Assembly: GCA_937907715.1 (NCBI GenBank)
Contig: CALERM010000111.1
Coordinates: forward strand, 1 to 9,134
Direction: 5' to 3'
Origin: an uncultured Clostridia bacterium
GTDB lineage: Bacteria > Bacillota > Clostridia > Oscillospirales > Oscillospiraceae
DNA: 9,134 nt
This document shows, piece by piece, positions 1 through 7,324 of this stretch; position 1 is the stretch's first letter, and the number at the start of each line of letters is the position of its first letter. The translations under genes and the position numbers were made by a program. The notes under the pieces are model-generated. The model searched no databases. It was not told the origin of the DNA and saw only the letters and a program-made list of their open reading frames with translations.

Positions 1-2
1 TC

Positions 3-674
3 ACCGCCGCAAGCCGTTCGTTCGAGGTGCTGTTCAGCCTCGGAACCGTAGATGTATACAACGACTACAACGCCGACATGCTCGTTCAGCTCAACGGCGC
101 GGACTACTGCACCATCCCTGCCAAAACGCTGCAGACCATCGACGGTATTTCCCTCGGCAGTACGCTCAGCTTCACACTGGCAGGAACCGAAGTTTTCAGC
201 CCCTACGACTATCAGCTCATCTATGATTATGACTCCATCTGCCCGATTCTGGACCTCAGCGAGGACGCCGAGCTTGCCGTTTCGGCCGTGCTGCAGGATG
301 AGCTGACCACTGCGCCGCTTACAGGAGAAGACAGCGGTCTGCTCGGCGGCTTTGACCGGCTGCTGCTGACAAACGGCTGGTCTCGCAGCGAGGTAGTCGT
401 CTCCGATGTGACGGTGGAAAACGTCTACGCGATGGATCTGGTAGACGGCGGCATCCTTCTGGGTGTCAGCGGCTACTATACCTGCACAAACATCACCCTC
501 CCCGACACCGAAGCGCAGACGCAGGTCCCCGTCGATGCTTCGGAAAACAGCGAAGATCCGCAGGACCCGGATGCAGCTTCCGTGCCTGCCTTCGAGCCGA
601 TTCAAAACCCGCAGCTTCAGAGCTTCTACGCCTCGGTCTTCTTCGATGGCGAAAGCTGGTCCGTTGCAGAATAA
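3..674 (+). CDS. C-terminal part of an unrecognised, acidic, probably extracytoplasmic protein (5' end outside window)
   Basis: The reading frame is open to the left edge, so only the last 223 residues are seen and no start can be assigned; the first possible start inside (GTG at 27) is most likely internal. I do not recognise the family. What is visible is rich in Asp, Glu, Ser, Thr and Tyr, poor in Lys and Arg, and has alternating hydrophobic stretches typical of beta-sandwich domains, for example around VDVYNDYNADMLVQLNG and GVSGYYTCTNITLP. A low-complexity acidic linker (about residues 175-200, with Asp/Glu/Pro/Ser and the run NSEDPQDPD) precedes a final segment ending FDGESWSVAE. No membrane segment or sorting motif is visible in this part. 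Composition suggests export, perhaps as the outer part of a membrane-anchored protein whose anchor lies upstream; that is inference. A resemblance to zinc-ribbon/TcaA-like multidomain membrane proteins is possible but not shown. It converges on the minus-strand genes and ends 55 bases before a shared terminator. Confidence 0.75.
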   Translation, partial: TAASRSFEVLFSLGTVDVYNDYNADMLVQLNGADYCTIPAKTLQTIDGISLGSTLSFTLAGTEVFSPYDYQLIYDYDSICPILDLSEDAELAVSAVLQDELTTAPLTGEDSGLLGGFDRLLLTNGWSRSEVVVSDVTVENVYAMDLVDGGILLGVSGYYTCTNITLPDTEAQTQVPVDASENSEDPQDPDAASVPAFEPIQNPQLQSFYASVFFDGESWSVAE

Positions 675-729
675 GATTTCAAACGCTGCCCTGCGGGGCA
701 AAGCTCTGCGAGATCGTCTGGTACATGAA

Positions 730-759
730 AATGCCGTCCCGGCAAGCCGGGGCGGCATT
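730..759. terminator. Bidirectional intrinsic terminator between convergent genes
   Basis: A 13-bp stem (730-742 pairing with 747-759, one G-T wobble) closes a four-base loop CAAG. On the plus strand it is followed by CTTTGTT, and on the minus strand by TTTTC because an A-run lies just left of the stem. It starts only five bases past the stop codon of the minus-strand hydrolase gene and 55 bases past the stop of the plus-strand gene. It can therefore serve as end point for both transcripts. The T-tracts are short on both sides, so efficiency is uncertain. Confidence 0.8.
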
Positions 760-764
760 CTTTG

Positions 765-1439
765 TTACAGGATGATTTCGGATGGGTAATCTCCCAGCAG
801 GCGGACGGTTTCCAGCTCCGCGGGATAACGCCCGCACAGCCTTTTCAGCTTGCGCCGCAAGCCGTCCTGCGGGTCACCCGGAATATGATAGATAAAATTT
901 TGCGATGCAAACCGGCAAAGCGCCTCACGCTCGGGCTTATAAAGAAGCATCTCCCCGTTCCAGAACGCTGCGTCCACGCTTTGCCCGCGCAGCACGCTTT
1001 CATGAAGCGATACCTCCGGCGCGGCGTCGGAGGAAACATAGACGTGCTTTCCTTCCGCCGAGACGATCATCGTATCGACCGTTGATTTCCCATAGCCCGC
1101 AACCTGCGTGTGCCGCACACGGTGCAGCTCCACGGTAAAGCATCCGACGGACAGGCACTCCGGCGGAAGCTCGCGCCGGTTCGGGATATAGAGCACAGCG
1201 TTCGGGTGATACGCTGCAAACGCCTGCGCCGCTTCCCTGTCGAAATGGTCCGGGTGCAGGTGCGTGAACAGCAGCCCGCAGACGGTTGTGTATGCGCCGG
1301 TCCCCGTCACAATCTCCTGCCGCACAGGCTCCGGCGCGCGGTAAAACGGCGCAAGCTCCTGCGTCAGCGCGTCGATCAGCAGAAGCTCCCCACCAGACGA
1401 GAAGACCAGTCCGCAGTTACAGATCAGGGTAATCTTCAT
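765..1439 (-). CDS. Metallo-beta-lactamase-fold hydrolase (UlaG/COG2220-like), substrate unknown
   Basis: A 224-residue protein with the metal-binding pattern of the metallo-beta-lactamase superfamily. The core HxHxDH motif is THLHPDHFD (His60, His62, Asp64, His65). Likely further metal ligands are His110 in VRHTQ, Asp138 in SSDA and His185 in YHIPGD, so a full two-metal site can be proposed. The N-terminus (ICNCGLVFSSGGELLLIDAL) matches the opening strands of the fold, where the substrate strand is followed by a conserved Asp. No signal peptide is seen, so a cytoplasmic enzyme is expected. The class includes lactonases, phosphodiesterases and nucleases, and the sequence does not decide among them. 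The start codon overlaps the ligA stop as ATGA and has no good Shine-Dalgarno sequence, so translation probably depends on ribosomes finishing ligA. The same frame runs upstream to 1901 inside ligA, but that extension is a shadow: the fold begins at the ATG used here. It is the last gene before the shared terminator. Confidence 0.85.
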   Translation of the reverse strand: MKITLICNCGLVFSSGGELLLIDALTQELAPFYRAPEPVRQEIVTGTGAYTTVCGLLFTHLHPDHFDREAAQAFAAYHPNAVLYIPNRRELPPECLSVGCFTVELHRVRHTQVAGYGKSTVDTMIVSAEGKHVYVSSDAAPEVSLHESVLRGQSVDAAFWNGEMLLYKPEREALCRFASQNFIYHIPGDPQDGLRRKLKRLCGRYPAELETVRLLGDYPSEIIL

Positions 1440-3409
1440 TGCAGCATGTCCAGAAATTCCTGCTCGGAGAGGACCGGGATGCCCAGCTCGTTCGCCTTTT
1501 TGAGCTTGCTGCCCGCATTCTCTCCGGCAACGACGTAGCTCGTCTTTTTCGAGACCGAGCCTGCGGCTTTTCCGCCGAAGGACTCGATTTTTGCCGTCGC
1601 CTCGTCGCGGGTGAACAGGCTCAAAGCGCCCGTCAGCACAAAGGTCTTTCCGGCAAAGCGCGTATCCGTGACCTGATTGTGGGAGGTAAAGTTGACGTTT
1701 GCCGCACGCAATCGCGCAATCAGATCCTGCGACTGCGGACTCCGGAACCACGTGCGCAGCGCATCTGCCGTCGTCTTGCCCACATCCGGAACTTCCAGAA
1801 GCTCCTCTTCCGTCGCGTTCATCAGCGCGTCGAGCGTTCCGAAGTGGCTTGCAAGGACCTTTGCCGCCTTCACGCCGACCTGCCGGATGCCAAAGGCGCA
1901 CAGAAGACGCGATAGATCATTCTCCCGGCTCTTGTCGATGGCGGCTTTCAGATTGTCCGCCGATTTCTGCCCGAGTCCCGGCAGCGTCGCCAGCTTCTCA
2001 TAGTCGAGCGAGTACAGGTCCGCCGGATTTGCGAGCATTTTTTCTTCAATCAGCTGGTCAATGATCGCGCTGCCCAGCCCGTCGATGTTCATCGCCTCGC
2101 GCGAGACAAAGTGTGCCAGATTGCGCGACAGCTGCGCCGGGCACTCCGCCCCCGTACACCGAAGCGCCGCGCCGTCCTCGTCGCGCTCCACCGCTGCGCC
2201 GCAGACCGGACACCGGTCCGGCAGGAAATAGGGAACCGTTCCCGCCGGTCGTTTTTCCAGCACGACCTCGAGGATTTCGGGGATGATCTCGCCTGCCTTG
2301 CGGATTTTTACGGTGTCGCCGATGCGGATATCCTTCTGCGAGATAAAATCCTGATTGTGAAGCGTCGCCGCCGTCACGGTCGTCCCCGCCAGATGCACGG
2401 GCGCGACTATCGCGCGCGGAGTTAGAACGCCGGTTCTTCCGACCTGCACGACAATATCCTGCAAGATCGTTTCCTTGACCTCGGGCGGATATTTGAACGC
2501 CGCCGCCCAGCGCGGGAATTTTGCTGTGCTGCCCATACGGATGCGTCCGGCAAGGCTGTTGAGCTTGACGACCGCGCCGTCAATGTCGTAAGGTAAATCA
2601 TACCGTGTTTCGCCGATTACAGCGATGGTATGAACCGCCTCGTCGATGGTTTTGCAGCGCGTGTAGTCGATGACTTTAAAGGAAAGCGCGCGCAGATAAT
2701 CGAGCGTCTCGGTGTGCGTCACGAAGGACACGCCCTCTGCCAGCTGCAGATTGAACACCAGAATGTCGAGCCTGCGCTGCGCGGCAATTTTGGGGTCGAG
2801 CTGGCGCAAAGAGCCTGCCGCCGCGTTTCTGGGGTTGGCAAAGAGTGGCTTTCCGAGCTTTTCCTGCGCCTCGTTGAGCGCTTCAAAGCTTGCGCGCGGC
2901 ATATACACCTCGCCCCGGACGATGAGCCGCGCAGGCGCGTTCTCCAAATGCAGCGGAATCGAGCGCACGGTCTTGAGATTTTCCGTCACATCTTCGCCGA
3001 TGAGCCCGTCGCCTCTCGTCGCACCGCGGACAAACTCGCCGTTAACATACTCAAGCGCCACCGAAAGCCCGTCGATTTTTGGCTCGACACTGTACTCAGC
3101 CTCCGGCTCGTCTTTGCGGAGGCGCTCGTCAAATTCCCGCAGCTCGTCATAGGAAAACACATCCTGCAGGCTCTCGAGCGGCACCTCGTGACGGACCTTC
3201 ACAAACTGTGAAAGCGCCGCGCCGCCGACACGCTTCGTCGGGCTGTTGGCAAGGGCATACTCCGGATACTGCGCCTCAAGCTCCTCGAGCCTGCGGAGCT
3301 TGTGGTCATAGTCGTAGTCCGACATTTCCGGCGCATCCTTCACATAGTATAAAAAGCCTGCATGCTCCAACTCCTTGGTAAGCTGCTGAATTTCTTTTTG
3401 TGGTTCCAT
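1436..3409 (-). CDS. ligA: NAD-dependent DNA ligase LigA
   Basis: This enzyme seals nicks in duplex DNA using NAD+, joining Okazaki fragments and finishing excision repair. The 657 residues are close to the family norm (671 in E. coli). In order: domain Ia with DYDYD (residues 31-35), which helps bind NAD; the adenylation domain with the catalytic lysine in KIDG (Lys111); conserved blocks at 125-140 (VRGATRGDGLIGEDVTEN) and VRGEVYMP; the DGAVVKL motif (278-284); an OB-fold segment from about 317; a four-cysteine zinc finger (Cys400, Cys403, Cys418, Cys423); helix-hairpin-helix repeats (about 440-555); and a C-terminal BRCT domain (about 584-657). All expected parts are present and it looks functional. 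The ATG at 3409 has AGAGG six bases upstream. It lies 21 bases after yunB and overlaps the following hydrolase gene by four bases. In Bacillus subtilis ligA also follows pcrA, which supports an ancestral repair/replication unit. Confidence 0.98.
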   Translation of the reverse strand: MEPQKEIQQLTKELEHAGFLYYVKDAPEMSDYDYDHKLRRLEELEAQYPEYALANSPTKRVGGAALSQFVKVRHEVPLESLQDVFSYDELREFDERLRKDEPEAEYSVEPKIDGLSVALEYVNGEFVRGATRGDGLIGEDVTENLKTVRSIPLHLENAPARLIVRGEVYMPRASFEALNEAQEKLGKPLFANPRNAAAGSLRQLDPKIAAQRRLDILVFNLQLAEGVSFVTHTETLDYLRALSFKVIDYTRCKTIDEAVHTIAVIGETRYDLPYDIDGAVVKLNSLAGRIRMGSTAKFPRWAAAFKYPPEVKETILQDIVVQVGRTGVLTPRAIVAPVHLAGTTVTAATLHNQDFISQKDIRIGDTVKIRKAGEIIPEILEVVLEKRPAGTVPYFLPDRCPVCGAAVERDEDGAALRCTGAECPAQLSRNLAHFVSREAMNIDGLGSAIIDQLIEEKMLANPADLYSLDYEKLATLPGLGQKSADNLKAAIDKSRENDLSRLLCAFGIRQVGVKAAKVLASHFGTLDALMNATEEELLEVPDVGKTTADALRTWFRSPQSQDLIARLRAANVNFTSHNQVTDTRFAGKTFVLTGALSLFTRDEATAKIESFGGKAAGSVSKKTSYVVAGENAGSKLKKANELGIPVLSEQEFLDMLQ

Positions 3410-3430
3410 AAATAGCCTCTTTTTCTGTTC

Positions 3431-4054
3431 TTATCCCAGATGGAAATAGCTCTCCGGCACATCGCCGAGCAAAATGGTCTGCGCCGCCAGCACGTCGCTT
3501 GTCACGTCCGTGTCCGAAATGCCCACAGGTGTCAGAAACGATAAGCTGACGGTAAAGGTAATGCGAATCTGCTGCACGCTCTGGTTGATGCCGACAGCCT
3601 CGATGCTGCTGTAAAAATCCGCGTTCGTGCTGTTGAGGGCAAGAATGCGCACAGGAATCGAAAACCCGCGCCCGGCAAAAAACGTCGGAAACAGCAGGCT
3701 TCCCACCGGCACGGACAGCGCCTCGTCGTCCATGTTCGAGATTTCCTCGTCCAGAAACGCCAGCACCTCCGATTTGAGCTTCGCCACCTGCTGCATGTCG
3801 GTGGTAAGCGCCGCAATCCTGCCGGTCTCGTCCTTTTCCAGCCCGATGATCCGGCTGTAGTCGACGCTTCCGGTTTGCAGCTGGCGCGTGACGGCGCGGA
3901 AAATGGCGTCGGACGCTGCGTTCACAACCTGATTTTCCGCAATTTTGCGGAGCGTCGGCGCAATGCGCAGCTGCAGCAGCACCATGCTTCCGATCATCAG
4001 AAGCAGCAAGCCTGCAAGCGCCAGACGGCGCCTGCGCCGTTTTAACCGGTTCAT
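3431..4054 (-). CDS. yunB: Sporulation protein YunB
   Basis: A 207-residue protein that I recognise as the YunB family of endospore formers. It begins with a strongly basic stretch (Asn-Arg-Leu-Lys-Arg-Arg and further Arg up to residue 10), then one membrane segment (about 11-29), then an external domain. The motif IAPTLRKIAENQVVNAASDAI next to the membrane and the internal part with VPVGSL and FSIPVRI are the family's most recognisable features. In B. subtilis the gene is under mother-cell sigma-E control and affects sporulation; its biochemical role is unknown. I chose the ATG at 4054: GGAGG at 4063-4067 lies eight bases upstream. An in-frame GTG at 4063 overlaps that site and is unlikely. 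B. subtilis YunB is somewhat longer. It sits between pcrA (about 80 bases upstream) and ligA (21 bases downstream), on the same strand. No clear sigma-E promoter was found in the short upstream gap. Confidence 0.9.
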   Translation of the reverse strand: MNRLKRRRRRLALAGLLLLMIGSMVLLQLRIAPTLRKIAENQVVNAASDAIFRAVTRQLQTGSVDYSRIIGLEKDETGRIAALTTDMQQVAKLKSEVLAFLDEEISNMDDEALSVPVGSLLFPTFFAGRGFSIPVRILALNSTNADFYSSIEAVGINQSVQQIRITFTVSLSFLTPVGISDTDVTSDVLAAQTILLGDVPESYFHLG

Positions 4055-4062
4055 CGCCACCA

Positions 4063-4067
4063 CCTCC
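4063..4067 (-). promoter_or_regulatory. Ribosome binding site deciding the yunB start
   Basis: GGAGG on the minus strand, eight bases before ATG 4054. The longest reading frame would start at a GTG whose first base (4063) is the last G of this site. The spacing therefore favours the ATG and shortens YunB by three residues. Confidence 0.7.
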
Positions 4068-4133
4068 GGCTAACAGCCTATGCCGGCAGGCGGCGCAATA
4101 TGCCGGGAAGATTCTGATGGAGTCAGTTGCTCG

Positions 4134-6566
4134 CTAAAGCTTCGTCATGTGCTGGCTTGCGGTGTTTGCCATCAGCTTCTTGGTGCCGACGCCGTCGAAC
4201 GCAATTTCCAGCAGGGCGTCTCCTCCCATCGGAATGACGCTCAGCACCATGCCGCGCCCGAACGCCTTGTGCTGCACCATCTCGCCCTTGGAAAACTGCA
4301 CCGTTGGCGCTTTTTTCTTTGCTTCCGGCACCACCGAGGAATAACTCCGGCGTGATGTGCTCTGCCCCGCCGGGCGCGGAGAAAACGATTCGTAGTCTCC
4401 GTAGATGGAGACCCTGCCGAAGCTGCCATAGTCGCGCGGCTGATCGTATTTTGGCTTCGGCTGCTCGGTCCGGTTGACGCACTCGGGCGGAAGCTCGTCG
4501 ATAAAGCGAGAGGCAATGTTGCTCGTCGTTCTGCCGTAGAGCATGCGGCTTCTTGCATAGCAGATGGTGAGCGACTGCTTCGCGCGCGTGATGGCGACGT
4601 AGCAGAGCCGTCGCTCTTCTTCCATCTCCTCGGGATCGCCGAGACTTCTGGTGCCGGGGAAGAGTCCTTCCTCGAGTCCCACCAGAAACACATGCGGAAA
4701 CTCCAGTCCCTTTGCCGCGTGCATCGTCATCATAACAACCGCGTCCGCCTCCGCGTCATACTGCTCGATATCCGTATAGAGCGCGATTTCCTCCAGAAAA
4801 CCGGCAAGCGTCGGCAGGTCCGTATTTTCGCAGTAGCTGACGATGCTGGATTTAAGCTCACGCACGTTCTCAAGCCGGGTGCGCGACTCTACATCGTCCT
4901 TGCCCTCAAGCATCGTGACATAGCCGGTGCGGATCAAAAGCTCCTCATAAAACTCTGGCAGGCTGAGCGTTTTGAGTAACTCCGCACAGTCCTCGATCAG
5001 GACCGTGAACGCCATCAGCTTCGCCGCTGCCTTTTCCAGACTCGGATAGCTGTAAGGGTCTGAAATGACATTGTAGAGCGGCACGCCCGCCGCCTGCGCC
5101 TGCCGCGTCGCCATCTCGATGGTCTTCGCGCCGATGCCCCGGGGCGGATTGTTGATGATGCGAAGCAGGCGCAAATCGTCTGCGCGGTTGTTGATCACAC
5201 ACAGGTATGCCAGCATGTCCTTGACCTCGGCGCGGTCAAAAAAGCGTGTGCCGCCGATGATCCGGTACGGAATGCTGTTGCGCTTGAAGGCGTATTCGAG
5301 CGCATTCGACTGTGCGTTCGTGCGGTAAAGAATGGCAAAATCGTTGAAGTTTTTTCCCTTGGAGATCGAGAAAATCCGCCCCGCGACGTAGTTTGCCTCG
5401 TCCGATTCATTGAGCGCCTCATAGACCGTGATCTTATCGCCCGAGGCGTTCTTCGTCCAGAGCTTTTTGCCCTTGCGCCCCTGATTGTGGGAAATCACCG
5501 CGTTTGCCGCGTCGAGAATGGATTTGGTCGAGCGGTAGTTCTGCTCGAGCCGGATCACCTTCGCGCCGCGATACTGCTTTTCAAAGGACAGGATGTTCTC
5601 AATCGTCGCGCCGCGGAACTTGTAGATCGACTGATCGTCGTCGCCTACGACGCAGATATTTTCATACCCGCCCGCAAGAAGCGACGAAAGCCGGTATTGC
5701 AGCTCGTTCGTGTCCTGGTACTCGTCAATCAGAACATAGCGGAACTTGCGCTGATAATAGGTCCGCACATCCTCGAACGCCTCTAAAAGCTCCACGGTCT
5801 TGAGAATGATATCGTCAAAATCCAGGGCGTTTGCCTCAAAAAGACGCTTCTGATAGCCCTCGTAGATCTCGGCGATTTTCTCCATGCGGTAGTCTCCTGC
5901 GCGGTCGGCGACCTTTGAAAATTCGTCCGGGTGCTGCGCCTTGTCCTTCGCCTTGCTGATGATGGACAAGCACAGCCGCGGCGGGAACACCTTCTCGTCC
6001 ATGTTGAGATCCTTCAGGACATCCTTGATCACACGCTCGGAGTCCGATGTATCGTAAATCGTAAAGCTTGAGGAGTAGCCCTCGAACCGGTCAATATCGC
6101 GCCGGAGAATCCGGCAGCAGGCAGCATGAAACGTCATTGCCCAGACGTCCATCGCCTGCTCGCCGAGCAGCTTCCCCAGGCGGTCTTTTAATTCATTTGC
6201 CGCCTTATTGGTAAACGTGATGGCAAGAATCGACCACGGAGCAGCCGGATGCAGCGCGGAAAGCGCCTCGGCTCTCGGCTGGTTTTCAGGTTCCGGCGCT
6301 TTCAGATATTCTTCCAGAAATTCCACGTCGTCTTCCGTGATGTAATCGGGAATTTCGTTCGAGTCTGCGCCCTCGCCGAAGGCAATGAGGTTTGCAATGC
6401 GGTGAATCAGCACCGTCGTCTTGCCGCTTCCTGCGCCGGCAAGCAGCAGAAGCGGACCTTCGGTCGTCAGAACCGCCTTCTGCTGCATATCGTTCAAGTG
6501 CGAAAACCGCCGGGCAATCACCGCGCGGCGCGCCGCCAGAAATCGCGTTTCAAAATCACTTGTCAT
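4134..6566 (-). CDS. pcrA: ATP-dependent DNA helicase PcrA/UvrD
   Basis: A superfamily 1A 3'-to-5' DNA helicase that acts in nucleotide excision repair, removes RecA filaments and supports rolling-circle replication. The 810 residues show the helicase motifs in order: Q-motif region LNDMQQKAV (24-32), Walker A AGAGSGKT (43-50), motif Ia ITFTNKAANEL (116-126), Walker B LIDEYQDTN (279-287), motif III VVGDDDQSIYKFRGA (306-320), NYRS (343-346), motif V TMHAAKGLEFPHVFLVGLEE (614-633) and motif VI YVAITRAK (656-663). A flexible linker (about 695-752) leads to a C-terminal Tudor-like domain (753-805), which in PcrA binds RNA polymerase. Between Walker A and motif Ia there is an acidic insertion (about residues 62-110) absent from the B. 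subtilis protein as I recall it. ATG 6566 has AAGGTG five bases upstream. It has its own probable promoter just after sigF. The closely spaced genes yunB, ligA and the hydrolase follow, probably as one operon. Confidence 0.97.
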   Translation of the reverse strand: MTSDFETRFLAARRAVIARRFSHLNDMQQKAVLTTEGPLLLLAGAGSGKTTVLIHRIANLIAFGEGADSNEIPDYITEDDVEFLEEYLKAPEPENQPRAEALSALHPAAPWSILAITFTNKAANELKDRLGKLLGEQAMDVWAMTFHAACCRILRRDIDRFEGYSSSFTIYDTSDSERVIKDVLKDLNMDEKVFPPRLCLSIISKAKDKAQHPDEFSKVADRAGDYRMEKIAEIYEGYQKRLFEANALDFDDIILKTVELLEAFEDVRTYYQRKFRYVLIDEYQDTNELQYRLSSLLAGGYENICVVGDDDQSIYKFRGATIENILSFEKQYRGAKVIRLEQNYRSTKSILDAANAVISHNQGRKGKKLWTKNASGDKITVYEALNESDEANYVAGRIFSISKGKNFNDFAILYRTNAQSNALEYAFKRNSIPYRIIGGTRFFDRAEVKDMLAYLCVINNRADDLRLLRIINNPPRGIGAKTIEMATRQAQAAGVPLYNVISDPYSYPSLEKAAAKLMAFTVLIEDCAELLKTLSLPEFYEELLIRTGYVTMLEGKDDVESRTRLENVRELKSSIVSYCENTDLPTLAGFLEEIALYTDIEQYDAEADAVVMMTMHAAKGLEFPHVFLVGLEEGLFPGTRSLGDPEEMEEERRLCYVAITRAKQSLTICYARSRMLYGRTTSNIASRFIDELPPECVNRTEQPKPKYDQPRDYGSFGRVSIYGDYESFSPRPAGQSTSRRSYSSVVPEAKKKAPTVQFSKGEMVQHKAFGRGMVLSVIPMGGDALLEIAFDGVGTKKLMANTASQHMTKL

Positions 6567-6593
6567 AGCTTCACCTTTTTTCGTAGTGAACCT

Positions 6594-6622
6594 ATTTTAG
6601 TATATTTTTTGCGATTTGTCGA
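6594..6622 (-). promoter_or_regulatory. Probable sigma-A promoter for pcrA
   Basis: On the minus strand TCGACA (6622-6617, one mismatch to TTGACA) is followed after exactly 17 bases by TAAAAT (6599-6594, one mismatch to TATAAT). The spacer is A-rich. Transcription would start near 6587 and leave a leader of about 20 bases with the AAGGTG ribosome site before ATG 6566. The -35 box starts immediately after the sigF stop codon. This suggests that pcrA is expressed in vegetative cells independently of the sporulation operon. Confidence 0.65.
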
Positions 6623-7324
6623 CTACAAAAACGTGCGCAGCCGCTCCAGCGCCTTTTTTTCAATCCGGCTGACCTGCACCTGCGACACGCCGATGATGGA
6701 AGCGACCTTCTGCTGCGTAAGCCCGTGATAATAGCGCAGGGATATGACCATCTGCTCGCGCGCAGAAAGATTCGCGACCGCCTGTTTGAGCGCCATGCGC
6801 TCCAGAATGCCATCCTCCATCTCGGGTCCTGCCAGAACGTCCTCGAGCGTAATGCCCTCGTCTCCGGTCTGACGCTGGATGGATTCTGCGCTGCTGGTCG
6901 CCGTCTCGGCGCTTGCGATTTCCTCGGGACTTATGTCCAGAGACTGCGACAGTTCGGAGAGCGTCGGCTCTCTTCCCAGCTCCCCCGTGAGCCGCTGGCG
7001 CTCTTTTTTGATGGCGGCGGCGCGCTCTTTGACGCTGCGGCTGACCTTGACCGCGCCGTCGTCGCGCAGAAACCTCCGGATTTCGCCTGCGATTTTGGGA
7101 ACGGCATAGGTTGAAAACTGCGTGCCATACTGCGTATCAAAGCCAGCGATCGCCTTGAGAAAGCCGAGCGCGCCGAGCTGATACAGATCGTCCGGCTCCA
7201 CACCGCGCCCAAAATACCGCCGTGCAATCGACCAGATCAGACCCGCGTTTTCCAGCACCAGCTGCTCCGACGCCGCCTTGTCTCCCTGCTGTGCGCGGGC
7301 AATCAGCGCCTGCGTCCGGTCCAT
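6623..7324 (-). CDS. sigF: RNA polymerase sigma factor SigF (SpoIIAC), forespore-specific
   Basis: The first compartment-specific sigma factor of sporulation, directing RNA polymerase to early forespore genes. From ATG 7324 it has 233 residues, a little shorter than the 255 of B. subtilis. Region 2 (about residues 25-90) includes ENAGLIWSIARRYFGRG, DDLYQLGALGFLKAIAGFD and FSTYAVPKIAGEIRRFLRDDG. Region 3 (about 92-140) holds VKVSRSVKERA. Region 4 (about 180-233) has LSAREQMVISLRYYHGLTQQKVASIIGVSQVQVSRIEKKALERLR with its helix-turn-helix (about 204-223). Gene order after spoIIAA and spoIIAB identifies it as SigF rather than the related SigG. The ATG overlaps the spoIIAB stop as TGATG and has AAAAGG four bases upstream. 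An in-frame GTG one codon earlier is too close to that site. Translation is probably coupled to spoIIAB, matching the need to make SigF together with its inhibitor. Confidence 0.95.
   Translation of the reverse strand: MDRTQALIARAQQGDKAASEQLVLENAGLIWSIARRYFGRGVEPDDLYQLGALGFLKAIAGFDTQYGTQFSTYAVPKIAGEIRRFLRDDGAVKVSRSVKERAAAIKKERQRLTGELGREPTLSELSQSLDISPEEIASAETATSSAESIQRQTGDEGITLEDVLAGPEMEDGILERMALKQAVANLSAREQMVISLRYYHGLTQQKVASIIGVSQVQVSRIEKKALERLRTFL

Noticed and set aside
683..720. Small hairpin TGCCC/GGGCA after the plus-strand gene
   Set aside because: A five-base-pair stem with no T-run. The strong terminator at 730-759 explains the transcript end better.
1440..1901. N-terminal extension of the hydrolase frame within ligA
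   Set aside because: It is an out-of-frame shadow of ligA with low-complexity Arg/Gly-rich sequence and no fold. The hydrolase fold begins at the ATG at 1439.
2630..3211. 193-codon plus-strand frame antisense to ligA
   Set aside because: It lies wholly opposite the conserved adenylation domain of ligA, and its product resembles no family. Long antisense frames are common in GC-rich genes.
4079..4106. Direct repeat TATGCCGG (4079-4086 and 4099-4106) in the pcrA-yunB gap
   Set aside because: Only eight bases, with a short palindrome TGCCGGCA and no T-run. It could occur by chance and does not form a convincing terminator or operator.
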